Origin: Bacteroidales bacterium
Lineage (GTDB): Bacteria; Bacteroidota; Bacteroidia; Bacteroidales; UBA7960
Assembly: GCA_007131125.1 (NCBI GenBank)
Contig: SLRE01000133.1
Coordinates: 1-6,050, forward strand
DNA: 6,050 nucleotides
Reading direction: 5' to 3'
Shown: one piece after another, positions 1-5,979 of the stretch
How the letters are laid out: every line of letters starts with the position of its first letter
How positions within the stretch are numbered: position 1 is the stretch's first letter
Program-made: the position numbers and the translations under genes
The notes under the pieces: model-generated
The model's input: the letters and a program-made list of their open reading frames with translations, nothing else
Databases searched by the model: none
Told to the model about the DNA's origin: nothing

Positions 1-494
1 CAATACATGGTTTCAAGGTCCACATCGGCCAACAGGCCTTTTTCCCTCAAATCGTCAAGCTTAATGCTGTCCAGATCTTCCGTATAGGTTTCCGGGATCA
101 GCTCTTCCACTTCCCTGATCTGTTCTTCCATCATGGGGCCTCCGTAATGGCCCTTAAGCTTGTAACCGTTGTAAATCGGGGGGTTGTGGCTGGCGGTGAT
201 CACCACGCCAAGGGTTGCTCTCAGGTGAAGCGCGGCCATGGAGATCATGGGTGTGGAAACAAACCCGGTGGCAAGCAACACTTTGATGTTTCGATGGGCA
301 AGGACTTTTGCCGTGGTTTCGGCAAACAGCTCTCCTGCAAACCGGCAGTCGTGCCCGACCACCACCACGGGATCAGGGTTTTGCTTCAATGCCCATTGTG
401 CGGTTGCCTCGGCCACCCTGCCCACATTTTCCACGGTAAATTCCTTTGCCATTACGGCGCGCCACCCGTCGGTGCCAAATTTTATCTTTGTCAT
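1..494 (-). CDS. Phosphoglucomutase/phosphomannomutase family enzyme, N-terminal 164 residues (partial, continues past the left edge)
   Basis: Reading the minus strand from the ATG at 494-492 gives 164 uninterrupted codons to the window edge. The protein opens with MTKIKFGTDGWRAVM, the phosphate-contacting start typical of alpha-D-phosphohexomutases, and carries the active-site TASHNP motif at residues 100-105. S102 is the serine expected to be phosphorylated during catalysis. YNGYK follows at 108-112. Family members interconvert hexose 1- and 6-phosphates in the cytoplasm, supplying glycolysis or sugar-nucleotide synthesis for wall and surface glycans. Full-length enzymes are about 450-580 residues, so only domain 1 and a little of domain 2 are visible. 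The substrate-specificity loop lies outside the window, so I cannot choose between glucose, mannose and glucosamine phosphate. The start is supported by the FGTDGWR motif beginning at residue 6, and by a -7-like box about 24 bp upstream. Confidence 0.93.
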   Translation of the reverse strand, partial: MTKIKFGTDGWRAVMAKEFTVENVGRVAEATAQWALKQNPDPVVVVGHDCRFAGELFAETTAKVLAHRNIKVLLATGFVSTPMISMAALHLRATLGVVITASHNPPIYNGYKLKGHYGGPMMEEQIREVEELIPETYTEDLDSIKLDDLREKGLLADVDLETMY

Positions 495-517
495 ATCTCT
501 GCGATTTGTTGCAGGCC

Positions 518-525
518 CAAAGTTA
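518..525 (-). promoter_or_regulatory. Candidate -7 box (TAACTTTG) for the hexose-phosphate mutase gene
   Basis: The minus strand reads TAACTTTG here, an exact match to the Bacteroidetes -7 consensus TAnnTTTG, 23 bp before the mutase start codon. No TTG or TTTG lies at the expected -33 position; that interval is the GC-rich hairpin sequence at 539-554. The box may therefore be weak, activator-dependent or fortuitous. Confidence 0.4.
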
Positions 526-526
526 T

Positions 527-554
527 AAAAAAGTTGGGCAGCCCGGCGGGCCTG
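527..554 (-). terminator. Possible weak intrinsic terminator after mltG
   Basis: On the minus strand, 31-46 nt past the mltG stop, CAGGCCCGCCGGGCTG (554-539) can fold into a 6-bp GC-rich stem (CAG/CTG and CCC/GGG) with a one-base bulge. A run of six T follows at 532-527. Six nucleotides separate stem and T-run, which is longer than in a good intrinsic terminator. It directly abuts the candidate mutase promoter, which would make sense as a transcription-unit boundary, but the evidence is thin. Confidence 0.25.
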
Positions 555-584
555 TCAGGTACTTTTGGCAGGAAAGAAATGGTT

Positions 585-1640
585 TTACCTCATGATGCGC
601 CTTTCGTTCAGGGCCTGACGGTAACGCCTTGCATTGTTAAGGTGCTCTCTGTAGGTTTTGGCAAAGGCGTGGTAGCCGCTGAAGTCGTCAAGGGCGCAGA
701 AAAACAGGTATTCGTGGTTTTCATAGTTCAGCACCTGGTCAATAACATAAGGTTCGGGAAGGGTAATGGGGCCCGGAGGCAGGCCGGTATTCCTGTAGGT
801 ATTGTATGGGCTGTCGATTTCCAGGTGGCGTTTGAGCACCCTGTTGATGCTCATATCGCCCAGAGCGAAAATTACCGTGGGGTCGGCCTGTAGCGGAATA
901 TTTCTTTTGATGCGGTTCATGTAAACCCCTGCAATGCGGTCCATCTCGTCTCTTTTGGAGGTTTCACGCTGCACGATGGAAGCCATTATTCCCACTTCCT
1001 GTGGGGTAAGGTTGATGTTTTCGGCCTGACGCCGGCGCTGGTTGTTCCAGAAGTTGTTGTACTCCCGGTGCATGCGGTCCAGGATCTGCGATGGGGTGGT
1101 GTTCCAGTAAAACTCGTAGGTGTTGGGAATGAACATCAACTTGGCAGTTTCGGGAGTAAGCTCGTATTTCTGCATCGCTTCAGGATCGTCCATCAGCCCG
1201 ATGATCCCGGCCGAATCTGCTTCAAGCCTGCGCGAAAGCACGGCAGCCAGCTCATAGCGGGTATGGATGTTGTTGAAGGTGATGTTCACGGGGTCCTGCT
1301 TTCCTGAACGCAACAGATTGATCAGCTCATTGTTGTTCATGTCCTCGTGGATCAGGTAACGGCCGGGCATTACCCGGTTGGGGTAGTTTTTCTGCTCGGC
1401 AAGCCAGGCAAAGGTGTTGATGTTAGCAACCACCCGGTTTTCCTCCAAAATGTCCAGCACATCCTCGTAAGTGCTTCCGGTGGGAATGTAAATATGCATG
1501 GTGGCCTTGCCCTCAAGGTCTACATTAGGGCCAAAGGCAGTGCGGTAAGCAAAGTAACCGAGGATTATTCCCCCGATTAACACAATGCCCCCGGCAACGG
1601 CAAGTATTTTTTTTAAACCGGTATTTTTTCTTTTCGCCAT
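585..1640 (-). CDS. mltG: Endolytic murein transglycosylase MltG (YceG-like)
   Basis: The 351-residue product has the length and layout of MltG. It has a short basic N-terminus, one membrane segment at about residues 11-31, a LysM-like region at about 46-110, and a C-terminal YceG catalytic domain. SIVQRET at 221-227 corresponds to the E. coli IVEKET motif, so E226 is the likely catalytic glutamate. LQADPTVIFALG (250-261), SPYNTYRNTGLPPGPI (277-292) and HAFAKTYREHLNN (324-336) are further family signatures. MltG is an inner-membrane enzyme with its active domain outside the cytoplasm. It cleaves nascent glycan strands with 1,6-anhydro formation and is thought to set strand length. The start is supported by the basic stretch directly before the membrane helix. 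The gene lies 75 bp after the acetyltransferase gene, with no convincing promoter between them, so co-transcription is likely. No key residue appears to be missing. Confidence 0.95.
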   Translation of the reverse strand: MAKRKNTGLKKILAVAGGIVLIGGIILGYFAYRTAFGPNVDLEGKATMHIYIPTGSTYEDVLDILEENRVVANINTFAWLAEQKNYPNRVMPGRYLIHEDMNNNELINLLRSGKQDPVNITFNNIHTRYELAAVLSRRLEADSAGIIGLMDDPEAMQKYELTPETAKLMFIPNTYEFYWNTTPSQILDRMHREYNNFWNNQRRRQAENINLTPQEVGIMASIVQRETSKRDEMDRIAGVYMNRIKRNIPLQADPTVIFALGDMSINRVLKRHLEIDSPYNTYRNTGLPPGPITLPEPYVIDQVLNYENHEYLFFCALDDFSGYHAFAKTYREHLNNARRYRQALNERRIMR

Positions 1641-1715
1641 ATTCCTGGTATTCTCAAAAACAATTCCTGATCTATGTAAGAACGTTAGTTAATACAATTA
1701 ATTTTAAGGAAAAGT

Positions 1716-2240
1716 TCAGTCATTAAATATGCATTGCATAAAAACCTCATCCAGCCACTCCTTCCCGATTAAATTCCATTGCCGGCGGGTGCCGGTTATT
1801 TCAAAGCCTTTGTTTTGAAAAAGCCTGATGCTGGAAGGATTGTCCTCGTTTACCGTACAATAAACCTGCCGAAGTGAAAGGGTGTTCCTGCAATAATTCA
1901 GCAAAAGTTCCAGGGATTCGGAAGCATACCCTTTTTTCCTGAAGGCTTCATCAACCAGGATCCCCACAGCCGCCCTTTTGTGGTGAGGGTCAAAATCAAA
2001 AAGGTCGATGGTTCCGGCAAGCTCACCCTCATGGGTTACAATCATCAGCCGCAATTGCTTGTCGGTAAAAATATTGTTCTGTGAGTTCAGGATAAACTGC
2101 TCCAGAAAAAAGCGGGAAAAAGGGGTGAGGGTGTTGCCTAGCTGCCAGTTTGCCGGGTCATTCTCCCAGCGGTAAATGGCATCCAGGTCCTCAATTTCAA
2201 GGGGCCGCAAGTAAACTTTTTCTCCTCTTAAACTTTGCAT
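1716..2240 (-). CDS. GNAT-family N-acetyltransferase, RimJ/RimL/SpeG-like
   Basis: The 174-residue protein is a single GNAT domain of normal length. It begins with the LRPLEIEDLDAIYRWEND pattern (11-28) common to the RimJ/RimL and SpeG branch. It has beta-strand 4 ending at GILVDEAF (93-100), then the acetyl-CoA pyrophosphate loop RKKGYA (101-106), and the C-terminal NEDNPSSIRLFQNKGF motif (131-146), where N134 and the F141/F146 region match motif B. Such enzymes transfer acetyl from acetyl-CoA to an amine: a protein N-terminus, a polyamine or a small molecule. The overall pattern resembles spermidine acetyltransferase SpeG, but the sequence does not settle the substrate. It is cytoplasmic, with no signal peptide or membrane segment. 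It sits 152 bp after dapF, across the heptad-repeat hairpin, and 75 bp before mltG. A wall-related role from context would be speculation. Confidence 0.9.
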   Translation of the reverse strand: MQSLRGEKVYLRPLEIEDLDAIYRWENDPANWQLGNTLTPFSRFFLEQFILNSQNNIFTDKQLRLMIVTHEGELAGTIDLFDFDPHHKRAAVGILVDEAFRKKGYASESLELLLNYCRNTLSLRQVYCTVNEDNPSSIRLFQNKGFEITGTRRQWNLIGKEWLDEVFMQCIFND

Positions 2241-2297
2241 GTTTTTTTCTGCTTTTGGTTTCTCTCAACTTTATGAATACATCCCGGTTTCTGAATG

Positions 2298-2381
2298 GAG
2301 GATAGAAAGTAGAAGGTAGAAGGTGGAGGATGGAGTTTTTCTTATCTACTTTCTACCCTCTACCCTCCATCCTCTATCCTC
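2298..2381. repeat. Inverted array of 7-bp repeats (heptad hairpin) between dapF and the acetyltransferase gene
   Basis: The left arm (2298-2335) is five purine-rich plus-strand heptads of consensus GARRRTR (GAGGATA, GAAAGTA, GAAGGTA, GAAGGTG, GAGGATG) plus a trailing GAG. The right arm (2347-2381) holds five heptads of the same family on the minus strand (GAGGATA, GAGGATG, GAGGGTA twice, GAAAGTA from outside in). The outermost 9 bp (2298-2306 with 2373-2381) pair perfectly. The inner heptads pair only partly, with many G-T or A-C juxtapositions. An 11-nt T-rich loop region (2336-2346) lies between the arms. The period of seven and the lack of an open gene argue for a non-coding repeat. It starts 11 nt after the dapF stop and could act as an mRNA 3'-end stabiliser, an attenuator or a REP-like dispersed element. 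On the minus strand no T-run follows it, so a classic terminator for dapF is unlikely. On the plus strand TTTTT does follow (2382-2386). Confidence 0.8.
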
Positions 2382-2392
2382 TTTTTACATAT

Positions 2393-3205
2393 TCATGGAA
2401 GTTCCCCGCTGAAAACGTGTTTTGCAGGCCCTGTAAGCCAGACATCGGTAAAATAGGATCCATTTTTTCCCGGGGGTGAAAACCTAACCCGGAGTTCTCC
2501 TCCTTTGGTTTTAAGCAGGTAGGAGTTGTCGGGCGATTTTACCCCCCTGGCATATGCTGCCACGGCCACGGCAACGGCACCTGTGCCGCAGGCAAGGGTT
2601 TCTTCCTCCACACCCCTTTCGTAGGTTCTCATGGATATCTGCTCGTAATCCGAAAGCTGTGCAAAATTCACATTCACCCCTTTGGGCGAGAACTTGTCCA
2701 GGTATCTTAATTTCCTGCCCTGTGTCATAAGGTTTACCCCGGAGATGTTCTGTTCAAAGATCACCAGGTGGGGCGAGCCCGTGTCGAGGTGGTAACCTTC
2801 CTCCTCATGGTAGGGCCATAAAACATCATTCATCCTGAGCTTAACCACAAAGTCAGGAAAGTTATCTTCCAGTACCTCTGTGTCATGAGGGCCGTCAATG
2901 GCAAGGAAGCGGCTTTTTTTTCCGGCTATTCCTTTTTTTTCGGCAAAAGCGGCAATGCATCTGCCTCCGTTGCCGCACATACTGCCCTCAATGCCGTCGG
3001 AATTGTAATAACGCATCCTGAAGTCAAAACCTACGGCTTTGCTCAGGGTCATCAGTCCGTCGGCTCCTATGCCCAGTCTTCGGTTGCACAGGGCGGAAAT
3101 GGTTTTTGGGTTGTCCATGCCGGAGGCATTGAAACGGCCGTCGCGATTGTCAATGATGATGAAATCGTTGCCGGCACCATGGTATTTGTGAAATGTCAGG
3201 GCCAT
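2393..3205 (-). CDS. dapF: Diaminopimelate epimerase
   Basis: The product converts LL- to meso-2,6-diaminopimelate, the last step before lysine and the source of the peptidoglycan cross-linking residue. At 270 residues it has normal length, and both cofactor-free racemase half-sites are intact. C77 lies in SMCGNGGRC (75-83) and C206 in LACGTGA (204-210); these form the catalytic cysteine pair. Substrate-contacting motifs are also present: HGAGNDF (9-15), YYNSDG (66-71), GVNVNF (176-181) and YERG (195-198). It is a cytoplasmic enzyme. Its ATG overlaps the end of the upstream gene by 10 nt (3196-3205), which suggests translational coupling. The start places KYHGAGNDF at the expected N-terminal position. 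Nothing is missing or unusual. Confidence 0.97.
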   Translation of the reverse strand: MALTFHKYHGAGNDFIIIDNRDGRFNASGMDNPKTISALCNRRLGIGADGLMTLSKAVGFDFRMRYYNSDGIEGSMCGNGGRCIAAFAEKKGIAGKKSRFLAIDGPHDTEVLEDNFPDFVVKLRMNDVLWPYHEEEGYHLDTGSPHLVIFEQNISGVNLMTQGRKLRYLDKFSPKGVNVNFAQLSDYEQISMRTYERGVEEETLACGTGAVAVAVAAYARGVKSPDNSYLLKTKGGELRVRFSPPGKNGSYFTDVWLTGPAKHVFSGELP

Positions 3206-3984
3206 TGCTGCTGGAATTGTTCAATCAGTTCGGTATCGCTGATGGGTATCAGCGGCTTGAATTCACTGGTATATGAAAGGGGATAAAAATCATTCAGGTA
3301 TCTTAAGAAATATTCATCCTGGTAAATGTGCAGGCTTGCAAAATCAATCTGCTCAATGCCGTATACAATCATTTTGTTGCGGCCCATGCGGTAGCCTTTA
3401 TAATTCAGGGGAGATTCCCAGAATTCCACATAAAAAAGGTTCTGGTCCGTGTTGTTCCGGGGGCGTTTGCCCAAAAGGGAGTCCAGCTGCTTTAAGGCCT
3501 TGCTTTGGGTATTGCCTGAATCTCCTGCCGGAAGGTAATAGGTCTTTACCTGCTTCAAACGGTTCTGCTTGATTACAATTTCATCATTGGGAGGGAGGGC
3601 TTCTCCATCAGGATTTACGATCCCGCTTTCATAGGTGCCTGTATGTGCAGGCTGCCCGTCCGACGGCTCCGTAACGCCCATGGTTCCGGCTTCTCCGGAT
3701 TCATCCGAACCGGAACTGCCATATAGTCCAGTATAACCGCTTTCTGTATGCCCCCCGGTTTCGGAAGTGGATTCTTCCTGGAAAAATCCCTCCAGGTAAA
3801 CAATGGGGTTATAGCGGACTAAGCTGTCATTTTGACGGTTTGTGTAAAGATACACCAATCCACCCCCTATAAAAAACCCCAGGATCAGGCCAAAGGCGAT
3901 ATAGGACAATTTGTATTCTTCCTTTTTGGGGGGATGGATCATTCCCGCTTTTTTAAATTTATCCGGCCGGTTTTCGGTTTTCAC
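3196..3984 (-). CDS. Membrane-anchored protein of unknown function, coupled to dapF
   Basis: I do not recognise this 262-residue protein. It has a lysine-rich N-terminus (1-25), one hydrophobic segment at about 26-47 (LSYIAFGLILGFFIGGGLVYLY), and then YTNRQ. A low-complexity stretch rich in G, S, E and T spans about 70-135, and a folded-looking C-terminal domain spans about 136-262, with aromatic-rich patches such as FYVEFWESPLNYKGYRMG (184-201). It contains no cysteine. The layout suggests a single-pass protein with a flexible linker carrying a small domain away from the membrane; the positive-inside rule puts the domain outside the cytoplasm. It is first in the inferred operon, has a -7 box 42 bp upstream, and overlaps dapF by 10 nt. 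A role connected to the cell envelope is inference from position only. M15 is a possible alternative start, since it keeps the membrane segment. Confidence 0.8.
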   Translation of the reverse strand: MKTENRPDKFKKAGMIHPPKKEEYKLSYIAFGLILGFFIGGGLVYLYTNRQNDSLVRYNPIVYLEGFFQEESTSETGGHTESGYTGLYGSSGSDESGEAGTMGVTEPSDGQPAHTGTYESGIVNPDGEALPPNDEIVIKQNRLKQVKTYYLPAGDSGNTQSKALKQLDSLLGKRPRNNTDQNLFYVEFWESPLNYKGYRMGRNKMIVYGIEQIDFASLHIYQDEYFLRYLNDFYPLSYTSEFKPLIPISDTELIEQFQQQWP

Positions 3985-4025
3985 AGCAATAATGGAAAGC
4001 AGATTTACCAGCCGAGATGTTTAAT

Positions 4026-4033
4026 CAAATTTA
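4026..4033 (-). promoter_or_regulatory. Candidate -7 box (TAAATTTG) for the dapF operon
   Basis: The minus strand reads TAAATTTG, an exact TAnnTTTG match, 41 bp before the start codon of the unknown membrane protein. The -33 region about 18-23 bp further upstream reads GTTTTC rather than TTTG, so only half of the promoter is convincing. A 12-bp palindrome lies between the two elements. Confidence 0.5.
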
Positions 4034-4040
4034 CAAAAAA

Positions 4041-4052
4041 TCATCATGATGA
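4041..4052. promoter_or_regulatory. 12-bp perfect palindrome, possible operator
   Basis: TCATCATGATGA is a perfect palindrome located in the spacer between the -7 box (4026-4033) and the expected -33 region of the leftward promoter. A dimeric repressor bound there would block the dapF operon. No regulator gene is in view, so the assignment is inference. A 12-bp palindrome can also occur by chance in AT-rich DNA. Confidence 0.3.
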
Positions 4053-4228
4053 AAACACCTGATTTTTACATGGAAAATGCCCGTATTTAACCTGCGGGGC
4101 TTAACTTTTTTTAACTCAGCCATGAAAACTTTTTATAAGAAGCTTCCGTTATGCATTAAACTGATTTTAAATTTTTTAAGATTTCCATTTAATTAAAAGG
4201 TATAGAAATTGATATTTAAAATTTCGCC

Positions 4229-4264
4229 TTTCCATCTGGTTTCCGTTCTTCTTTTCGATGGAAA
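4229..4264. repeat. 8-bp inverted repeat upstream of the protease gene
   Basis: TTTCCATC (4229-4236) is matched by its reverse complement GATGGAAA (4257-4264), with 20 nt between the arms. It ends 49 bp before the protease ATG. It could be an operator for a dimeric regulator or, if transcribed, a hairpin in the 5' untranslated leader. Confidence 0.35.
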
Positions 4265-4313
4265 AACCAAACAAATTAATGTTTAAAAGTGTTTTTAATT
4301 AAAAAATAAAGCC

Positions 4314-5801
4314 ATGAAAAAATTCTTTCAACTGTTTTTGGCCGCTGTTTTGGGTGGTCTTTTTACAGTGGGTGTAAGCCAGTATTATTTTTCCCAGAAC
4401 CAGCCTGAGGTATATTTGCCCAGCCTGCAGGTTCAGGGCCGTGGGATAGATGCCCCGCCCGCATCTCTTGCCAATTACATGACCAAGTTGCCGACTTCTC
4501 TCCCGGATTTTACCCTGGTGTCGGAAATGTCGGTCAATGCGGTAGTCCATATCCGTACCCAGTATGAGGTAAGAATGGGCGGAAGAGACCGGTTTCTGGA
4601 TGATCCCATTCGCGAATTCTTTTTCGGACCCAGAAGGGGAGAACCCCAGCCCCGCCAACGGGAAGCCTCCGGTAGCGGAGTGATAATAAAACCCAATGGG
4701 TATATCATTACCAACAACCACGTTGTGGAAGGGGCCGACAAAATTCAAGTCACCCTGAATGACAACCGCCAGTACGAAGCCAGAATCATCGGTACAGACC
4801 CGACTACAGACCTGGCCGTAATTAAAATAGATATTGAGGAAAATGATCTTCCTCACCTTACTTTCGGTAATTCCGACGAGGTAAGGGTTGGGGAATGGGT
4901 GCTGGCCATCGGCAATCCCTTTAACCTCACCTCTACGGTTACAGCCGGTATTGTGAGCGCCAAAGGACGTAACATCAACATCCTGGGAGATATGGCCATT
5001 GAGTCATTTATTCAGACCGACGCTGCCGTTAACCGCGGAAACAGCGGGGGAGCACTTGTCAATACCCATGGGGAACTGATCGGCATCAACGCTGCCATTG
5101 CCTCCACTACAGGAACCTTTGCCGGGTATTCTTTTGCCATCCCTTCCAACATCGCTGAAAAAGTGATGGAAGATCTCCTGGAATTCGGAGAAGTGCAGAG
5201 AGGTTTGCTTGGTGTTACCATCAGGGATCTAACAGGATCACTTGCCCGGGAAGAGGGAATTGGCATCAACCAGGGCGTATATGTGGTAGGTGTTGAGGAT
5301 GGAAGCTCTGCTGAAGAAGCCGGCCTTAAAGAAGGCGATGTGATTGTCGGTATCCAGGGCAGATCAGTGCGAACCACATCTGAACTGATTGAAACCGTGG
5401 GTCGCCAAAGGCCCGGCGATGAGATTCTAGTCAGGTATTACCGCGACGGCAGAGAAAGAGAAACCACCGCCCTGCTGCGGAACATTCACGGGGAGGTAAC
5501 CTTCATTACCCGTGACGACAAAAGCATTTCCGAAATCCTTGGAGCCCGCTTCCAGGTTATTTCTGAAAGCCGCAAGGAGGAACTTGATATTAGCCACGGC
5601 TTGCAGGTAAGTTCCCTGCAACAGGGGAAGCTCAGAAATGCCGGGATGAGAAACGGCTTTATTATTACCCATGTTGACCGGGAAAAGGTTAAATCCCCCG
5701 AAGACCTTACCCGTATTTTGAAAGATAAAAAGGGCGGAGTGCTTATTGAAGGGGTTTACCCCAACGGAGCCCGGGCGTTTTATGGAATAGGCATGGGCTA
5801 A
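4314..5801 (+). CDS. htrA: HtrA/DegP-DegQ family periplasmic serine endoprotease with two PDZ domains
   Basis: The 495-residue protein is an intact Do-type protease that degrades or refolds misfolded envelope proteins. Its N-terminus (MKKFFQLFLA, hydrophobic to about residue 21) is a signal peptide or uncleaved anchor; no clear AXA cleavage site or lipobox is visible. The trypsin-like domain spans about 65-290 with a complete triad: H136 in TNNHVV, D166 in TDLAVI, and S244 in GNSGGAL. An arginine-rich LA-type loop (about 88-117) precedes it. PDZ1 lies at about 297-388, starting at the carboxylate-binding RGLLGV, and PDZ2 at about 425-492. It is the only plus-strand gene complete in the window, divergent from the dapF operon. 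There is no Shine-Dalgarno, only an A-rich leader ending AAAGCC before the ATG. No TAnnTTTG box occurs upstream, which suggests stress or alternative sigma control. DegP and DegQ cannot be told apart by sequence here. Confidence 0.95.
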   Translation: MKKFFQLFLAAVLGGLFTVGVSQYYFSQNQPEVYLPSLQVQGRGIDAPPASLANYMTKLPTSLPDFTLVSEMSVNAVVHIRTQYEVRMGGRDRFLDDPIREFFFGPRRGEPQPRQREASGSGVIIKPNGYIITNNHVVEGADKIQVTLNDNRQYEARIIGTDPTTDLAVIKIDIEENDLPHLTFGNSDEVRVGEWVLAIGNPFNLTSTVTAGIVSAKGRNINILGDMAIESFIQTDAAVNRGNSGGALVNTHGELIGINAAIASTTGTFAGYSFAIPSNIAEKVMEDLLEFGEVQRGLLGVTIRDLTGSLAREEGIGINQGVYVVGVEDGSSAEEAGLKEGDVIVGIQGRSVRTTSELIETVGRQRPGDEILVRYYRDGRERETTALLRNIHGEVTFITRDDKSISEILGARFQVISESRKEELDISHGLQVSSLQQGKLRNAGMRNGFIITHVDREKVKSPEDLTRILKDKKGGVLIEGVYPNGARAFYGIGMG

Positions 5802-5809
5802 ACCGGGGG

Positions 5810-5840
5810 TTGTAATTCTGTTAAATTTTTTGTATCTTTG
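5810..5840 (+). promoter_or_regulatory. Strong Bacteroidetes housekeeping promoter (TTG-N20-TATCTTTG)
   Basis: TTG at 5810-5812 is followed, after 20 bp, by TATCTTTG at 5833-5840, an exact TAnnTTTG. Spacing and both elements fit the sigma-ABfr promoter form. It begins 9 bp after the protease stop codon and points at the gene starting at 5980. Transcription would begin near 5845-5848, giving an untranslated leader of roughly 130 nt. This is the best promoter in the window and supports placing the organism in Bacteroidota. Confidence 0.75.
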
Positions 5841-5979
5841 TGGGCTTTTTTTAAGGCATATTTTTCTTCCTACCTTGAAATGCCCAAAATAAATATTATA
5901 ATCTTTTAAAATCAACCCTACCTAAAGATATGTTTATAGAATTAGGAATAAAGGAACCAACACAATAAGGAAATATATT

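Larger units (their letters stand above)
3985..4313. other. AT-rich divergent intergenic region with control elements
   Basis: These 329 bp separate the dapF operon (leftward) from the protease gene (rightward). The sequence is strongly AT-rich and I see no convincing protein gene or structured RNA. It holds a -7 box for the leftward unit (4026-4033), a 12-bp palindrome (4041-4052), and TTAACT repeated exactly 10 bp apart (4101-4106 and 4111-4116). It also holds an 8-bp inverted repeat (4229-4236 / 4257-4264) and a 14-bp AT-only palindrome (4292-4305) just before the protease ATG. A 24-codon reading frame at 4122-4196 is noted but not called as a gene. Confidence 0.7.

Noticed and set aside
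147..893. Long plus-strand open frame of 248 codons
   Set aside because: It runs antisense across the well-supported mutase and mltG genes and has no domain-like sequence (histidine- and glycine-rich shadow composition).
1655..1662. TGTTTTTG on the minus strand as an mltG promoter
   Set aside because: It lies only 14 bp before the start codon, lacks the key A at the second position and has no -33 partner.
2266..2273. TAAAGTTG on the minus strand as a promoter for the acetyltransferase gene
   Set aside because: It misses one position of TAnnTTTG and there is no TTG at the -33 distance; co-transcription from the dapF promoter is equally possible.
2298..2381. CRISPR array or transposon end
   Set aside because: The units are 7 bp without spacers, and there is no transposase or target-site duplication beside them.
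2885..3286. Plus-strand open frame of 133 codons
   Set aside because: It is antisense to dapF, whose catalytic motifs are unambiguous.
4292..4305. 14-bp palindrome TTTTTAATTAAAAA before the htrA ATG
   Set aside because: It is A/T only in a very AT-rich leader, so chance is a sufficient explanation; recorded only as part of the intergenic region.
4299..4856. Minus-strand open frame of 185 codons
   Set aside because: It is antisense to the N-terminal half of htrA, including the catalytic histidine and aspartate codons, and does not look like a known protein.
5427..5915. Minus-strand open frame of 162 codons
   Set aside because: It is the antisense of the htrA PDZ domains and runs over the strong promoter at 5810-5840; no family features.
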